Notes: generated by a model from the letters alone, not told the origin. A stretch of 33,682 bases of DNA from Shewanella sp. NIFS-20-20 (GCF_019209865.1 NZ_JAHUTT010000043.1:1-33682); one strand, 5' to 3'. Counted from the first letter of the stretch, positions 16,606 through 25,809 are shown. Translations and numbers: made by a program.

Positions 16606-16931
16606 TAACCCCACCAAAGATCATAAAGTTCAGTCACTTCGACATTATCTACCGCCTGAGTTTTCCAAAACTCAGTCACGGCAGCGCGGTCTTCTTCGCT
16701 GCACTTACCAAGACGTTGAGTCGCAATAACCCCTTCCCAACCTCGATGGCCACCGCCATGAAACCCTAATTGGCGAGGTTCAATCACTTGGTTAATGAAG
16801 GCATCAACTGTGGCATCAATATCGGCTTCTGCCACGTCTTCTCTAAACGTCCAATGAACATCAAACCCCAGCTCTTGGAATTCATCTATTCTGAGTTTTT
16901 TACGTAAACGACGACTTCTATTTGTGGCCAT
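16605..16931 (-). CDS. yggL: YggL/DUF469 family protein
   Basis: This 108-residue basic-N-terminal protein belongs to the YggL 50S-ribosome-binding family (DUF469). The opening ([20 protein letters not shown]), then [13 protein letters not shown] and the glycine-rich [12 protein letters not shown] motif are diagnostic. In E. coli the protein associates with the large ribosomal subunit; its precise role is unsettled. AGGAG lies 7 nt before the ATG. It lies between trmB (upstream) and glsA (overlapping), as part of a trmB-yggL-glsA run with an 87-bp gap to trmB. Confidence 0.92.
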   Translation of the reverse strand: MATNRSRRLRKKLRIDEFQELGFDVHWTFREDVAEADIDATVDAFINQVIEPRQLGFHGGGHRGWEGVIATQRLGKCSEEDRAAVTEFWKTQAVDNVEVTELYDLWWG

Positions 16932-17018
16932 GGTAATTCTCCTAAAGGATGAAAAATAACGAAAGAAAAGCAGTGCCTCTTTATAAGCAAAGAGACACTT
17001 TGAGTCAATTGAGGTGAG

Positions 17019-17735
17019 TTACAGCTGACGCTCAAACATTAAGTCCCAAACCCCATGGCCTAAACGATGACCGCGGGCTTCAAACTTAGTTAATGGTCGA
17101 TGCTCTGGGCGCTCAACATAATCATTGGTGTTGGACTGATTTCGGTAGCCTTCGGCTGCCGACATGACTTCCAGCATGTGCTCGGCGTAATTTTCCCAAT
17201 CGGTCGCCATATGGAATACGCCACCAATTTTCAGTTTACGACGTAATAACTGCACAAATTCAGGCTGTACGATGCGACGTTTATGGTGACGCGCTTTATG
17301 CCATGGATCTGGGAAGAATAATTGCACACGGCTTAACGAACCATCGGCAATGGCGTTTTCCAAGACTTCAACGGCATCATGATGGTAAACCCGTAAATTG
17401 GTCACAGAAGCTTTGGCGGCTTCGCCTAAACAGGCACCCACGCCAGGCTTGTGGACTTCAATGCCGATATAATTTAATTCAGGAGCCGCGCTCGCCATTT
17501 GCACCAGCGAAGCACCCATACCAAAACCAATCTCGAGCACCACATCGGCATCACGGCCAAAGGCAGCAACCAGATCCACCGGCGTAGGGGTATAATCGAG
17601 GCCCATGATCGGCCACTGTGATTCCAGTGCCTGTTCCTGGCCTTTAGTCAAACGACCTTCCCTTAATACAAAGCTTCTGATTTTACGCAGATACTTACCG
17701 TTATCATTAAACTCTGCTGTGGTTACTTCGCTCAT
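17019..17735 (-). CDS. trmB: tRNA (guanine-N7-)-methyltransferase
   Basis: This enzyme uses S-adenosylmethionine to form m7G46 in the variable loop of tRNAs. The ATG at 17735 gives 238 residues, matching E. coli TrmB (239), and starts [20 protein letters not shown]. The in-frame extension to 17831 would add 32 unlike residues. SAM-binding is at [16 protein letters not shown], followed by [15 protein letters not shown], and the catalytic region is [19 protein letters not shown]. The C-terminal [20 protein letters not shown] is conserved. The gene is divergent from mutY, with about 250 bp between starts. Confidence 0.95.
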   Translation of the reverse strand: MSEVTTAEFNDNGKYLRKIRSFVLREGRLTKGQEQALESQWPIMGLDYTPTPVDLVAAFGRDADVVLEIGFGMGASLVQMASAAPELNYIGIEVHKPGVGACLGEAAKASVTNLRVYHHDAVEVLENAIADGSLSRVQLFFPDPWHKARHHKRRIVQPEFVQLLRRKLKIGGVFHMATDWENYAEHMLEVMSAAEGYRNQSNTNDYVERPEHRPLTKFEARGHRLGHGVWDLMFERQL

Positions 17736-17982
17736 TATTGCCCCGAGTGCGTGCCTGGTTGAGAAAAACAAAAGAAAGGCATTATCCAAAGTTAGCATGC
17801 CAGTGCAAGCACTATCATAGCTCGCGGGCAAAATTTAACCAATAAACCACATTAAGCGACCTTTTAGTAACCTCAGTGGCCGAAATTTATTATCCCGTTC
17901 GCGACAATTTGCGCGAGCAAACTTGTCCCATTTAGCGACTGTCGATACACTGCCGCCAACCACGACTCGATCAGAAGCCCCC

Positions 17983-19047
17983 ATGACGACAAGTTTTAGC
18001 CAACGCATTATCGACTGGTACCAACAACACGGCCGAAAACACTTACCTTGGCAACAAGACAAAACACCGTATCGGGTATGGATCTCAGAAATCATGTTGC
18101 AGCAAACCCAAGTCGCGACAGTGATCCCTTATTATCAGAAATTCATGCACAGTTATCCGGATGTCGTCAGCTTAGCCAATGCACCACAAGATGAAGTTCT
18201 GCATCACTGGACAGGACTGGGTTATTACGCCCGCGCCAGAAATTTACATAAAGCCGCCAAGCGCATTCGCGATGATTTTCACGGGGTATTTCCAGAGACG
18301 ATGGAACAAGTCATTGCCCTTCCGGGGATTGGTCGCTCCACCGCAGGGGCGATATTATCGCTCGCCTTAGGCCAACATCAACCCATTCTTGATGGCAATG
18401 TTAAACGGGTGCTGGCCCGTCATCAGGCCATTGATGGTTGGCCCGGACAAGCCAAGGTGGAACAAGCCTTATGGCAATTATCAGAGCAACGCACTCCGGC
18501 CATTGCCGTTAGCGCTTATAACCAAGCCATGATGGATATGGGGGCCAATATTTGTACCCGCAGCCGACCGCAATGCCAATTATGCCCTGTCGCTATCGAT
18601 TGTTTAGCGCAACGGGCCGGACGGCAAACTGACTACCCCGGCAAAAAACCGAAGAAACAGCAGCCAATCAAAACCACCTGGATGCTGATATTAACCCAAG
18701 GCATGGAAGCACAATTGATTAAGCGGCCGCCAACAGGCATTTGGGGCGGACTTTGGTGTTTTCCCGAATTTGATTCGCAAGCCGCCTTGCAACAATTCCT
18801 GCTCGATAACGGTTTAGCTGACAGCAAACAACAACCGCTCGACAATTTTAGGCATACTTTTAGTCACTATCATCTCGATATTCATGCTATTTGGGTCGAT
18901 AACTCAGCAAATACCGCTATCGAGACCAGAGTAATGGAAGTCAACCAGTGTCTTTGGTATAACATACAGCAACCGGATAAAGTCGGATTAGCCGCCGCCA
19001 CTGAGCGACTGCTCGAGGCCTTATCTGCCCATTTAGTGAAGGAGTAA
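17983..19047 (+). CDS. mutY: A/G-specific adenine DNA glycosylase
   Basis: This base-excision repair enzyme removes adenine mispaired with 8-oxoguanine or guanine. The ATG at 17983 gives 354 residues and the standard start; an upstream TTG at 17923 would add 20 residues of no family similarity. Glu36 in [12 protein letters not shown] is the catalytic acid. The helix-hairpin-helix is [13 protein letters not shown], and the catalytic Asp is in [12 protein letters not shown]. The 4Fe-4S cysteines have the C-x6-C-x2-C-x5-C spacing in [23 protein letters not shown]-like 8-oxoG recognition domain fills the C-terminus (about residues 225-350). yggX follows after 3 bp, as in E. coli. Confidence 0.96.
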   Translation: MTTSFSQRIIDWYQQHGRKHLPWQQDKTPYRVWISEIMLQQTQVATVIPYYQKFMHSYPDVVSLANAPQDEVLHHWTGLGYYARARNLHKAAKRIRDDFHGVFPETMEQVIALPGIGRSTAGAILSLALGQHQPILDGNVKRVLARHQAIDGWPGQAKVEQALWQLSEQRTPAIAVSAYNQAMMDMGANICTRSRPQCQLCPVAIDCLAQRAGRQTDYPGKKPKKQQPIKTTWMLILTQGMEAQLIKRPPTGIWGGLWCFPEFDSQAALQQFLLDNGLADSKQQPLDNFRHTFSHYHLDIHAIWVDNSANTAIETRVMEVNQCLWYNIQQPDKVGLAAATERLLEALSAHLVKE

Positions 19048-19050
19048 CCT

Positions 19051-19323
19051 ATGGCCCGCACCATTCAATGTGCTTATTTTAATAAACAAGCTGACGGTCT
19101 AGATTTCCAGTTATACCCAGGTGAGCTTGGTAAGCGCATTTTTGACAATATCAGCAAAGAAGCTTGGGCATTGTGGCAGCAAAAACAAACCATGTTGATC
19201 AATGAGAAAAAACTCAACATGATGAATCTCGATGATAGAAAACTATTAGAACAACAAATGGTTAATTTTCTATTTGAAGGAAAAGATGTCGAAATCGAAG
19301 GCTATGTTCCGCCGAGCGAATAA
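19051..19323 (+). CDS. yggX: Fe(2+)-trafficking protein YggX
   Basis: This 90-residue cytoplasmic protein protects Fe-S clusters and supports iron trafficking under oxidative stress. The opening is [10 protein letters not shown] with the single conserved Cys7, then [40 protein letters not shown] and [20 protein letters not shown], all family hallmarks. AAGGAG overlaps the end of mutY. The partner of YggX in E. coli includes MutY itself, whose cluster it helps protect, so the operon arrangement is functionally sensible. A bidirectional terminator follows. Confidence 0.96.
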   Translation: MARTIQCAYFNKQADGLDFQLYPGELGKRIFDNISKEAWALWQQKQTMLINEKKLNMMNLDDRKLLEQQMVNFLFEGKDVEIEGYVPPSE

Positions 19324-19334
19324 CGCCGTTAACC

Positions 19335-19364
19335 AAACAAGGCGCCATGGCGCCTTGTTTTATG
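19335..19364. terminator. Bidirectional terminator between yggX and the converging LysR gene
   Basis: A 12-bp palindrome (19335-19346 with 19349-19360) is AACAAGGCGCC-like on both arms, with a T tail on the plus strand. The LysR stop (19360-19362) lies in its right foot, so it ends both genes. It also marks the end of the E. coli-like gene order. Confidence 0.8.
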
Positions 19365-20190
19365 TTTGCGCTATGTGGCGCAATAGGCTCAGTAATGCCG
19401 GCGATAGGGTTTGATGCGCCGGATAACATAAGCCGATACGACGAAACATGCGTGGCCCATCAAATTTAACTTGTACCAATCTCGGCTGATCCTCAATCAA
19501 TCCGTCCGGCAGAAAACTAATCCCAAACCCCGCCAGCACTAACGCCATCACCAAGGATTTTGACTCGGCTTTGGCGACTAAATTTAACGACATATTATTG
19601 CACGCCAATAAACCTATGGTTTGCTGATGCGCCTCACACGGCGGGCATTCGATAAAATCCCAGCCATTGAGTTCCGCAGGGCCAACGCTCACTTTGGCCA
19701 AGGCATGTCCCTTGGGGACACACAACACATAGTCTTCTTCCCATAAGGGTAAACACACTTCATCTTGATGTTTGAGCACATCTAAGGTTAAGCGGCAGTC
19801 GGCAGGACTCGAGTAATCGACTAGTTGTAAATCCAACAAGGGCATCGCTTGTTTTAGCTGTATTAAGAGGGCGGCCAAACGGCTTGGACTCAAATCAGGC
19901 ATCACCGCCAAGGTTAACTTTTGGCGAGCCGCCTTCGCTTGGAATAATTGCGGGAGTTGTTTAGCTTCCTCCACCAATTTCACTGCCAGCGGGTAAAGAT
20001 AATGAGCGCTATCTAACGGCTCGACTCCTTTTTTGCTACGCGCAAATAAGTCACCCGCCAATTGTTGCTCTAACTGCTTTAAACCTGAAGATATCGATGG
20101 CTGACTCACACAGCAACGACTGGCAGCTAAGGTGATATTTTTTTCTTCGTAGACGGCAATAAAAAACCGCAATAACCGCAAATCCACCAT
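19360..20190 (-). CDS. LysR family transcriptional regulator, probable regulator of the adjacent SDR gene
   Basis: This 276-residue LysR-type regulator has an N-terminal winged helix-turn-helix (LRLLRFFIAVYEEKNITLAA, CCVSQPSISSGLKQLEQQLA) and a substrate-binding domain from about residue 90 that ends LLSLLRHIAQT. It is somewhat shorter than the roughly 300 residues usual for the family. It is divergent from a short-chain dehydrogenase gene with 140 bp between starts, the classic layout in which the LysR protein controls the divergent gene. The inducer is unknown. Confidence 0.9.
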   Translation of the reverse strand: MVDLRLLRFFIAVYEEKNITLAASRCCVSQPSISSGLKQLEQQLAGDLFARSKKGVEPLDSAHYLYPLAVKLVEEAKQLPQLFQAKAARQKLTLAVMPDLSPSRLAALLIQLKQAMPLLDLQLVDYSSPADCRLTLDVLKHQDEVCLPLWEEDYVLCVPKGHALAKVSVGPAELNGWDFIECPPCEAHQQTIGLLACNNMSLNLVAKAESKSLVMALVLAGFGISFLPDGLIEDQPRLVQVKFDGPRMFRRIGLCYPAHQTLSPALLSLLRHIAQT

Positions 20191-20250
20191 TTGTTTTACC
20201 TGTCATAACGTCATAAGCAAAACCTATTATAACCCAAGGAAAAATGTATT

Positions 20251-20278
20251 TTAGTGAAATAACGTCCATCCCTATACT
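20251..20278 (+). promoter_or_regulatory. Possible promoter of the SDR gene
   Basis: A TATACT (20273-20278) resembles a -10 box, with TTAGTG (20251-20256) at 16 bp as a weak -35. It lies 53 bp upstream of the SDR start, in the region shared with the divergent LysR gene. Weak -35 elements are common where an activator is needed. Confidence 0.3.
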
Positions 20279-20330
20279 CTCGCCATCAAAGCCTTAATTC
20301 GTGCTTACCCATCATTTTTAGGAACTCATT

Positions 20331-21053
20331 ATGAACAAACAACTTGTGGTTATCACTGGCGCATCCTCGGGCATTGGTGCCGCCATGGCCAAAGCATTTA
20401 GTGCCGCGGGACATCCCTTATTGTTACTGGCGCGCCGAGTTGAATTAATGCAGGCGCTAGGCCTAGATAATTGTGTCTGTGTGGCAGTGGATGTCACCGA
20501 TGCCAACGCGATTAAAGCAGCCATAACGCTGGCACAAGATAGGTTCGGGCCAGTGGGATGCTTAATCAATAATGCCGGCGTTATGCTGTTAGGCTTAGCT
20601 GATGAGCAAGCGCCCAGCGAATGGCAACAGATGCTAAACATTAATGTGTTAGGTGTGCTCAATGGTATTCATGCGGTGTTAGCCGCCATGAAACAAGCGC
20701 AAACCGGCACCATCATCAACATTAGCTCAGTGGCTGGTCGCAAAACATTTCCTAATCATGCCGCCTATTGTGCCAGCAAGTTTGCCGTGCATGCATTAAC
20801 CGAGAATATTCGTGAAGAAGTTGCGATGGATAATGTCCGAGTGATTACCATTGCCCCAGGAGCCGTTGAGACTGAGTTATTGAGTCATACCACCAACGAC
20901 GACATTAAGGCTGGCTATGAGAGTTGGAAAGCCGAAATGGGTGGGGTCATCGCGCCAGAAACCATCGCCGCGGCAGCCTTATTTGCTTGGCAGCAACCAC
21001 AAAATGTATGTGTCAGAGAAATCGTCATCGCCGCTACTAAACAGCAACCTTAA
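20331..21053 (+). CDS. Short-chain dehydrogenase/reductase, YdfG-like
   Basis: This classical SDR oxidoreductase of 240 residues is cytoplasmic and NAD(P)-dependent. The cofactor motif is TGASSGIG (residues 10-17). A basic pair after the second strand (LLLARRVE) favours NADP. NNAG is at 80-83, and the catalytic Ser-Tyr-Lys are Ser133, Tyr146 and Lys150 (AAYCASK). The C-terminal part, TIAPGAVETELLSHT, matches the group that includes E. coli YdfG (3-hydroxy acid/serine dehydrogenase). The true substrate cannot be assigned. AGGAAC lies upstream of the ATG. It is probably controlled by the divergent LysR regulator. Confidence 0.88.
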   Translation: MNKQLVVITGASSGIGAAMAKAFSAAGHPLLLLARRVELMQALGLDNCVCVAVDVTDANAIKAAITLAQDRFGPVGCLINNAGVMLLGLADEQAPSEWQQMLNINVLGVLNGIHAVLAAMKQAQTGTIINISSVAGRKTFPNHAAYCASKFAVHALTENIREEVAMDNVRVITIAPGAVETELLSHTTNDDIKAGYESWKAEMGGVIAPETIAAAALFAWQQPQNVCVREIVIAATKQQP

Positions 21054-21094
21054 GCTCGAGATTGGCGCCAGAGCGTGGCTGTGGCGCCCCGAGA

Positions 21095-21460
21095 TCATAG
21101 GCTTAATTTAAACTCGGTCACGACTTCAACGGCAATGGTTTTACGATTTGTCGGCGCGGGAACATAACTCAGTTGTTCGATGATTTGCATGGCCGCAGGC
21201 GTCCATTGCTCATCACTTATCTCTTCAATGCTGGCGGTGACCACTTGGCCGGCAGGATCAATGACCAAGCGTAAATTGACATAGGCATAATTTGATTTTA
21301 GCGCTTCGGTATCGACGGAAAAGCTCAGCGGCGCCGGTTGCATTAGCCAATAGCGATTGAGTTCGATGGCATCTATCTTTACCGGCGTCAACGCTGGCGT
21401 ATGGGGCTGTGAACCACAACCGATTAATGTCAACAAAGCCAGTAATATCCCATATTTCAT
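21095..21460 (-). CDS. Small lipoprotein with TonB C-terminal-like domain
   Basis: This 121-residue protein has a lipoprotein signal peptide with lipobox LIGC (Cys15). After about 45 residues comes a segment with the pattern of the TonB C-terminal domain: VNLRLVIDPAGQVVTASIEE, then a helix (TPAAMQIIEQL) and SYVPAPTNRKTIAVEVVTEF. It lacks the TonB transmembrane anchor and Pro-rich spacer, and being a lipoprotein it cannot act as a usual inner-membrane energy transducer. The role is unknown. It is convergent with the SDR gene; its ribosome site is weak. Confidence 0.75.
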   Translation of the reverse strand: MKYGILLALLTLIGCGSQPHTPALTPVKIDAIELNRYWLMQPAPLSFSVDTEALKSNYAYVNLRLVIDPAGQVVTASIEEISDEQWTPAAMQIIEQLSYVPAPTNRKTIAVEVVTEFKLSL

Positions 21461-21550
21461 TGGTCAATCTCGCGCTCATTGTTTTTATTAGTTATTATGA
21501 TACAAGGGTTTAGCTGCCACAATCAGTCAAAAGTTGTAGATACAAAGGGA

Positions 21551-22876
21551 TTAGGACTGTCGAAACCAAATGATAATTAACGCCACCACCGCCAGCACAT
21601 AACAATAATAGGCGCTGGCCACCACTTGCAGTGGCGAAATCGCAAAACTCGAGGCCAACAACAAGGCTTGCGCACCATAGGGGATGACCCCTTGAATAAC
21701 GCATGAAAAGATATCAAGTAAGCTAGCACTGCGACGGCCACTGACCCCATTTTTTTGAGAAATCGAATGTGCCACACTGCCACTAACAATAATGCCAATG
21801 GCATTATTAGCGGTACTGGCCGTGGTCATACTCACCAAGGCCGCAATGCCAAACTCCGCCGCACGCTCGCGAGCCCTTGGCGCATGACTTTTGCTGTAAT
21901 GGGCAATCACTCGACTCACGAACTGATTTAAAAACGTTAAACCGCCACGGGCTTTTACGAGCTCACTTAAGCCACCAATCAGCATGGTTAAATAGAATAT
22001 TGACTGCATATTACCAAAGCCATGGTAGATGTTCTCAGCAAACAACGCCGTGGTGTAATCTGGCATTAACAGCAGCCCAGATAGGCCCGCCAACACTATG
22101 CCCAACGATAATACCAAATAGACATTAACCCCCAGCAAAGCCAACAATACGATGGCCAAATACGGCAAGACATTCAACCAATTGATCGCAGCGATAGTCG
22201 GGCTATGGGAGACTGGATCGCTAAAAAAATACAGCGCTAGTACCACGATCCCCGCAGGCCCAGCGATGAAAATATTTTCCCGAAACTTATCGCGCATCTC
22301 ACATTGCTGGGTGCGGGTAGCTGCGATAGTGGTATCAGAAATGATCGACAAGTTATCGCCAAACATGGCGCCGCCCATCACAGCCCCAGCCATCAATGCC
22401 ACATCAATGCCGGTGGCTTGGGCCATACCAAAGGCCACTGGCGCGGTGGCCGCAATGGTGCCGGTCGATGTTCCCATGGCGGTACAAATAAAGGCGGTGA
22501 TGATAAACATGCCGGGTAACAGCCATTGTCCGGGCAATAATGCCAACCCCAAATTGACCGTCGCATCCACCCCACCGGTGGCTTTCGCCACGGCACCAAA
22601 ACCACCGGCAAGCAAATACACCATACACATCGACATGATGTCACGATGACCGACACCGTCTAAAAAGCGGTTGATGGCTGACTCTAATGGCTCTCGGCAT
22701 AACGCCAGCGCCAGCACCACCGAGGGCAACGCTGCTATCGGTGCTGGGATTTGATAGAAAGCATAAGGTCGGCCTAACAGGCTAAAGTAGATGCCGCTGC
22801 CGATAAATAACACTAGGAATAAAAGCAGAGGCAAAAGCGCCATCGCTGAAGCTGAAGGCTCATTGGGGTTAGTCAT
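21551..22876 (-). CDS. nhaC: NhaC family Na+/H+ antiporter
   Basis: This 441-residue inner-membrane transporter has about 10-12 predicted transmembrane helices. The NhaC signature lies at residues 168-183, GGAMFGDNLSIISDTT, a variant of the family's GAxFGDxxSPxSDTT core. A preceding GTSTGTIAATAPVAFG and a second pseudo-symmetric motif, TTASTANNAIGIIVSG, are also present. NhaC proteins exchange Na+ for H+, and some relatives exchange organic acids or amino acids, so the substrate is not certain. It is divergent from ktrAB, whose KtrB depends on Na+ for K+ uptake; together they suggest Na+/K+ balance. No strong ribosome site is seen. Confidence 0.85.
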   Translation of the reverse strand: MTNPNEPSASAMALLPLLLFLVLFIGSGIYFSLLGRPYAFYQIPAPIAALPSVVLALALCREPLESAINRFLDGVGHRDIMSMCMVYLLAGGFGAVAKATGGVDATVNLGLALLPGQWLLPGMFIITAFICTAMGTSTGTIAATAPVAFGMAQATGIDVALMAGAVMGGAMFGDNLSIISDTTIAATRTQQCEMRDKFRENIFIAGPAGIVVLALYFFSDPVSHSPTIAAINWLNVLPYLAIVLLALLGVNVYLVLSLGIVLAGLSGLLLMPDYTTALFAENIYHGFGNMQSIFYLTMLIGGLSELVKARGGLTFLNQFVSRVIAHYSKSHAPRARERAAEFGIAALVSMTTASTANNAIGIIVSGSVAHSISQKNGVSGRRSASLLDIFSCVIQGVIPYGAQALLLASSFAISPLQVVASAYYCYVLAVVALIIIWFRQS

Positions 22877-23039
22877 TATTTGCCTATTGGTTAAGTAAAA
22901 ATCTTTGCCGCAGCTGAGATTACTCAGGCCACAAAATACAATGAGTCATTCCAAAGAGTATTAATGAATAGGCTTTAACTAACGAAATTGCCAATTGACT
23001 GCTAATTTTATCTTTCCTTCTTCTACAAAAGTAACTGCC

Positions 23040-23702
23040 ATGGCCACTAACAACAAGCAATTTGCCATCATCGGCTTAGGTCGATTTGGGATAGCACTAT
23101 GCACCGAATTAGTCGAGCATGGCGCTCAAGTGCTGGCGATAGATATCAAAGAAGAGTTGGTTGAGAAAGTCGCTGATTTAGTCAATCAAGCTGTGATAGC
23201 TGACTGCACCACAGAGGATGCCATTCGTGAGTTACGCCTAAGTGATTATGATCTGGTGGTGGTGGCCATTGGCGCCCAAGTGAACAACTCGATTTTAGCG
23301 ACCTTGTTGTTAAAAGAGTTGGGAGTCGCCAAAGTTTGGGTAAAAGCCAATGACAAATTTCATGCGCGCATCATTGAAAAAATTGGCGCCGACAAAATTA
23401 TTCTGCCAGAGCGTGAAATCGGCATTAAGGTGGCTCGTAGTATGCTCGATGATCGGGTGTTTGATTTTCTCGATATTGGCGATGATATGGCATTAACCGA
23501 ATGGGTGATCGGACCGCAAAATGCCGGCAATTTACTCGGTGAGCTCGCCTTATTCCAACAGGAAAATATTCAAATCTTAGCGGTAAAGCAAGGCGCTAGG
23601 ATCAATTCATGCCCCGAGCCTGACACCTTATTGCAGTCAGGGGACATAGTTATCTTAGTCGGCGATAAAGATGAACTAACTGCCAAGCTGAGAAGCATAT
23701 GA
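23040..23702 (+). CDS. ktrA: Ktr potassium uptake system regulatory subunit KtrA
   Basis: This 220-residue peripheral RCK/KTN protein gates the KtrB K+ channel-like transporter. The nucleotide-binding Rossmann motif is FAIIGLGRFGIALCTELVEH, with an acidic end of strand 2 (AIDIKEELV) for NAD/ATP-type binding. A C-terminal RCK_C domain starts at about residue 140 (FLDIGDDMALTEWVIG). The ATG at 23040 is preferred over a TTG at 22995, because the protein then has the typical length and start MATNNKQFAIIGLGRFG. The last four bases overlap the ktrB start (ATGA), so the two are translated together. Confidence 0.92.
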   Translation: MATNNKQFAIIGLGRFGIALCTELVEHGAQVLAIDIKEELVEKVADLVNQAVIADCTTEDAIRELRLSDYDLVVVAIGAQVNNSILATLLLKELGVAKVWVKANDKFHARIIEKIGADKIILPEREIGIKVARSMLDDRVFDFLDIGDDMALTEWVIGPQNAGNLLGELALFQQENIQILAVKQGARINSCPEPDTLLQSGDIVILVGDKDELTAKLRSI

Positions 23703-25066
23703 AATTGGGTGAGTTTAATACTCAAACCTTCAGCCCACGCTGGTCTGAACCCTATATCATTGTGTCCAGCTTTTTAGCGGTATTACTGCCGTCAGCCCTG
23801 TTATTAATGCTGCCGCCCTTTTCGTACAGCGGCTTAAGCTTTACCGATGCGTTATTTACCGCAACCTCAGCCATCAGTGTCACCGGCCTTGGGGTTGTCG
23901 ATACCGGTAGTCACTTTACTTTGGCAGGTAAAATACTGTTAATGCTGCTTATGCAAATTGGCGGTCTTGGACAAATGACCCTATCTTGCGTGTTATTTTA
24001 TTTGTTTGGACTCAGGTTGAGCTTACGCCAACAATCCTTAGCGAAAGAAGCGCTCGGGCAAGAAAAACACATAAATATACGTCAACTGGTAATTAAGATT
24101 GTCATCTTTTCAATGACAGCTCAAATGATTGGCGCCCTGTTATTGTGTTGGCGCTGGGTGCCGCAATTCGGCTGGTTTGATGGCATTTTCACCGCGTTAT
24201 TTCATGCGGTTTCGGCATTTAATAATGCTGGTTTCTCACTATTTAGCAATAACTTGGTTGGCTATCATGGTGATACGCTCGTCAGTTTATCTCTCGCAGC
24301 ATTATTTATCGCGGGGGGGTTGGGATTTACCGTCGTGTCAGATATCCATGAAACATGGCGTAAGAATGAACGAGGCTGGTTACCCAAGTTTAATAAGCTC
24401 AGATTACACAGTAAAATCATGTTAGTTGGCACGCCAATCTTGTTGTGCTCTGGCACAGTGTTAATTTTATTGCTTGAGCATAACAACCCAAACACCTTGG
24501 CCAATATGCCGATGTATGACCAATTGCTCAGCGCATTTTTTCAGTCCGCAACCACCCGCACCGCCGGTTTTAATACCATCAATATTGGCCTGATGACCGA
24601 GCCAGGATTATTGATCATGATGCTATTAATGTTAATTGGCGCAGGCCCAACCTCAACCGGTGGCGGTTTGAAAGTCTCGACCTTTGCCGTGGCACTTTTA
24701 GCAACGCGGGCTTTTTTACGGCAACAAAACTTTGCCAGTGCATTTAACCGAACCCTGCCTTGGCCATTAGTGACTAAAGCCTTAGCCATTATGGTGATCA
24801 GTGCGCTGGTATTAACCCTCGCCATGTTTTTACTGATGTTGACGGAACGCGCGCCATTTTATGAAATCATGTTTGAAACGATTTCGGCGTTCGCTACCGT
24901 AGGGTTAACATCGGGGCTGACCGCCAATCTGTCTGAGCCCGGAAAGTTGATTTTGATAGTGGTGATGATTATCGGCCGTATCGGCCCGTTAACACTGGCT
25001 TATATGCTGTCAAAGCCTAAACCTTCATGTTTGAAATACCCTGAAGATTCTATTTTAACCGGATAA
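23699..25066 (+). CDS. ktrB: Ktr Na+-dependent potassium transporter subunit KtrB
   Basis: This 455-residue K+ transporter of the Trk/Ktr/HKT superfamily sits in the inner membrane. Four M1-P-M2 repeats are visible. Their selectivity-filter glycines are in SAISVTGLGVVD, SAFNNAGFSLF, TTRTAGFNTIN and SAFATVGLTSG, all four Gly present. The M2C gate loop, with LLMLIGAGPTSTGGGLKVST, is also seen. The length equals that of Vibrio KtrB as I recall it, shorter than TrkH. Its start overlaps ktrA. No terminator is obvious; marC follows 125 bp on, with its own promoter-like site. Confidence 0.94.
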   Translation: MKLGEFNTQTFSPRWSEPYIIVSSFLAVLLPSALLLMLPPFSYSGLSFTDALFTATSAISVTGLGVVDTGSHFTLAGKILLMLLMQIGGLGQMTLSCVLFYLFGLRLSLRQQSLAKEALGQEKHINIRQLVIKIVIFSMTAQMIGALLLCWRWVPQFGWFDGIFTALFHAVSAFNNAGFSLFSNNLVGYHGDTLVSLSLAALFIAGGLGFTVVSDIHETWRKNERGWLPKFNKLRLHSKIMLVGTPILLCSGTVLILLLEHNNPNTLANMPMYDQLLSAFFQSATTRTAGFNTINIGLMTEPGLLIMMLLMLIGAGPTSTGGGLKVSTFAVALLATRAFLRQQNFASAFNRTLPWPLVTKALAIMVISALVLTLAMFLLMLTERAPFYEIMFETISAFATVGLTSGLTANLSEPGKLILIVVMIIGRIGPLTLAYMLSKPKPSCLKYPEDSILTG

Positions 25067-25154
25067 TCACAAGCGCGTGGGCCCCGCTTATGGCAGTGCC
25101 TCGCGCAAAGATTAAGCACCTTTAATGTGTTTCCCATGAATTGGCCATTATTTT

Positions 25155-25163
25155 TGATATAAT
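25155..25163 (+). promoter_or_regulatory. Extended -10 promoter element for marC
   Basis: TGATATAAT is a perfect extended -10 (TGn plus TATAAT), 28 bp upstream of the marC start. No convincing -35 lies at 16-18 bp, which is tolerated with an extended -10. It is a strong match, but short. Confidence 0.5.
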
Positions 25164-25191
25164 CATGATTAATCTAAATCAAGGAGACAAA

Positions 25192-25809
25192 ATGGCTGAA
25201 TATATTGCGATTTTTATTTTCTTTTTTGCCGTCATAGACCCCATAGGGACAGTACCAGTATTTATAGCGAAAACTTCTTATTATTCAGAAGAAAAGCGAA
25301 AAAGAATTGCATTTAAAGCTTGTGGCATTGCCGCGGCAATATTGCTATTTTTCGTAATTGCTGGTGAATTCATTCTAAAGTCGATAAATATTCCACTTTC
25401 AGCATTCCAAATTGCCGGTGGCATTGTGCTATTTATTTTTGCCTTATCCATGATTTTTGGCGAGAGTAAGCCCAGTGAAGAACTGCACATGAGTAGCCCA
25501 TTAGAAACCGCAATTTTTCCATTGGCCGTGCCTTCCATTGCTAGCCCTGGCGCCATGCTCGCCGCCGTCTTAATGACCGAAAATGCCAGTCATTCGCTAC
25601 TGGAGCAAGTCATCACATCGTTGATTATGTTGCTGGTATTACTGATAGTTTTAGGGTTACTGCTTATCGCCGGAAAAATTCAGCGTTTTATTGGCACCGG
25701 TGGAGCGAGCGTGATCAGTCGAGTCATGGGGATGATTTTAGCTTCAGTTGCCGTCTCCAGCGTTTTGAGCGGTATCACCAGCTATTTTAACTTGCCCAGC
25801 GCCACCTGA
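25192..25809 (+). CDS. MarC/YchE/YhgN family membrane protein
   Basis: This 205-residue inner-membrane protein has six predicted transmembrane segments and belongs to the MarC family (UPF0056). The opening (MAEYIAIFIFFFAVIDPIGT) carries the conserved DPIG motif. The middle AFQIAGGIVLFIFALSMIFG and AIFPLAVPSIASPGAMLAAV contain the family's Pro-Ser-Pro-Gly turn. The ATG at 25192 has an AAGGAG site 6 nt before it; an upstream TTG at 25141 overlaps the -10 box and is rejected. The function is unknown; the original link to multiple antibiotic resistance was not supported. It is close to YchE/YhgN rather than demonstrably MarC. Confidence 0.9.
   Translation: MAEYIAIFIFFFAVIDPIGTVPVFIAKTSYYSEEKRKRIAFKACGIAAAILLFFVIAGEFILKSINIPLSAFQIAGGIVLFIFALSMIFGESKPSEELHMSSPLETAIFPLAVPSIASPGAMLAAVLMTENASHSLLEQVITSLIMLLVLLIVLGLLLIAGKIQRFIGTGGASVISRVMGMILASVAVSSVLSGITSYFNLPSAT

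Noticed and set aside
22152..22649. Open frame of 165 codons opposite the nhaC gene.
   Set aside because: It is antisense to a well-supported NhaC protein, with low-complexity composition and no ribosome site; a shadow of a GC-biased membrane gene.
24541..24825. Open frame of 94 codons opposite ktrB.
   Set aside because: It is antisense to conserved KtrB filter regions and has no family similarity that I recognise.
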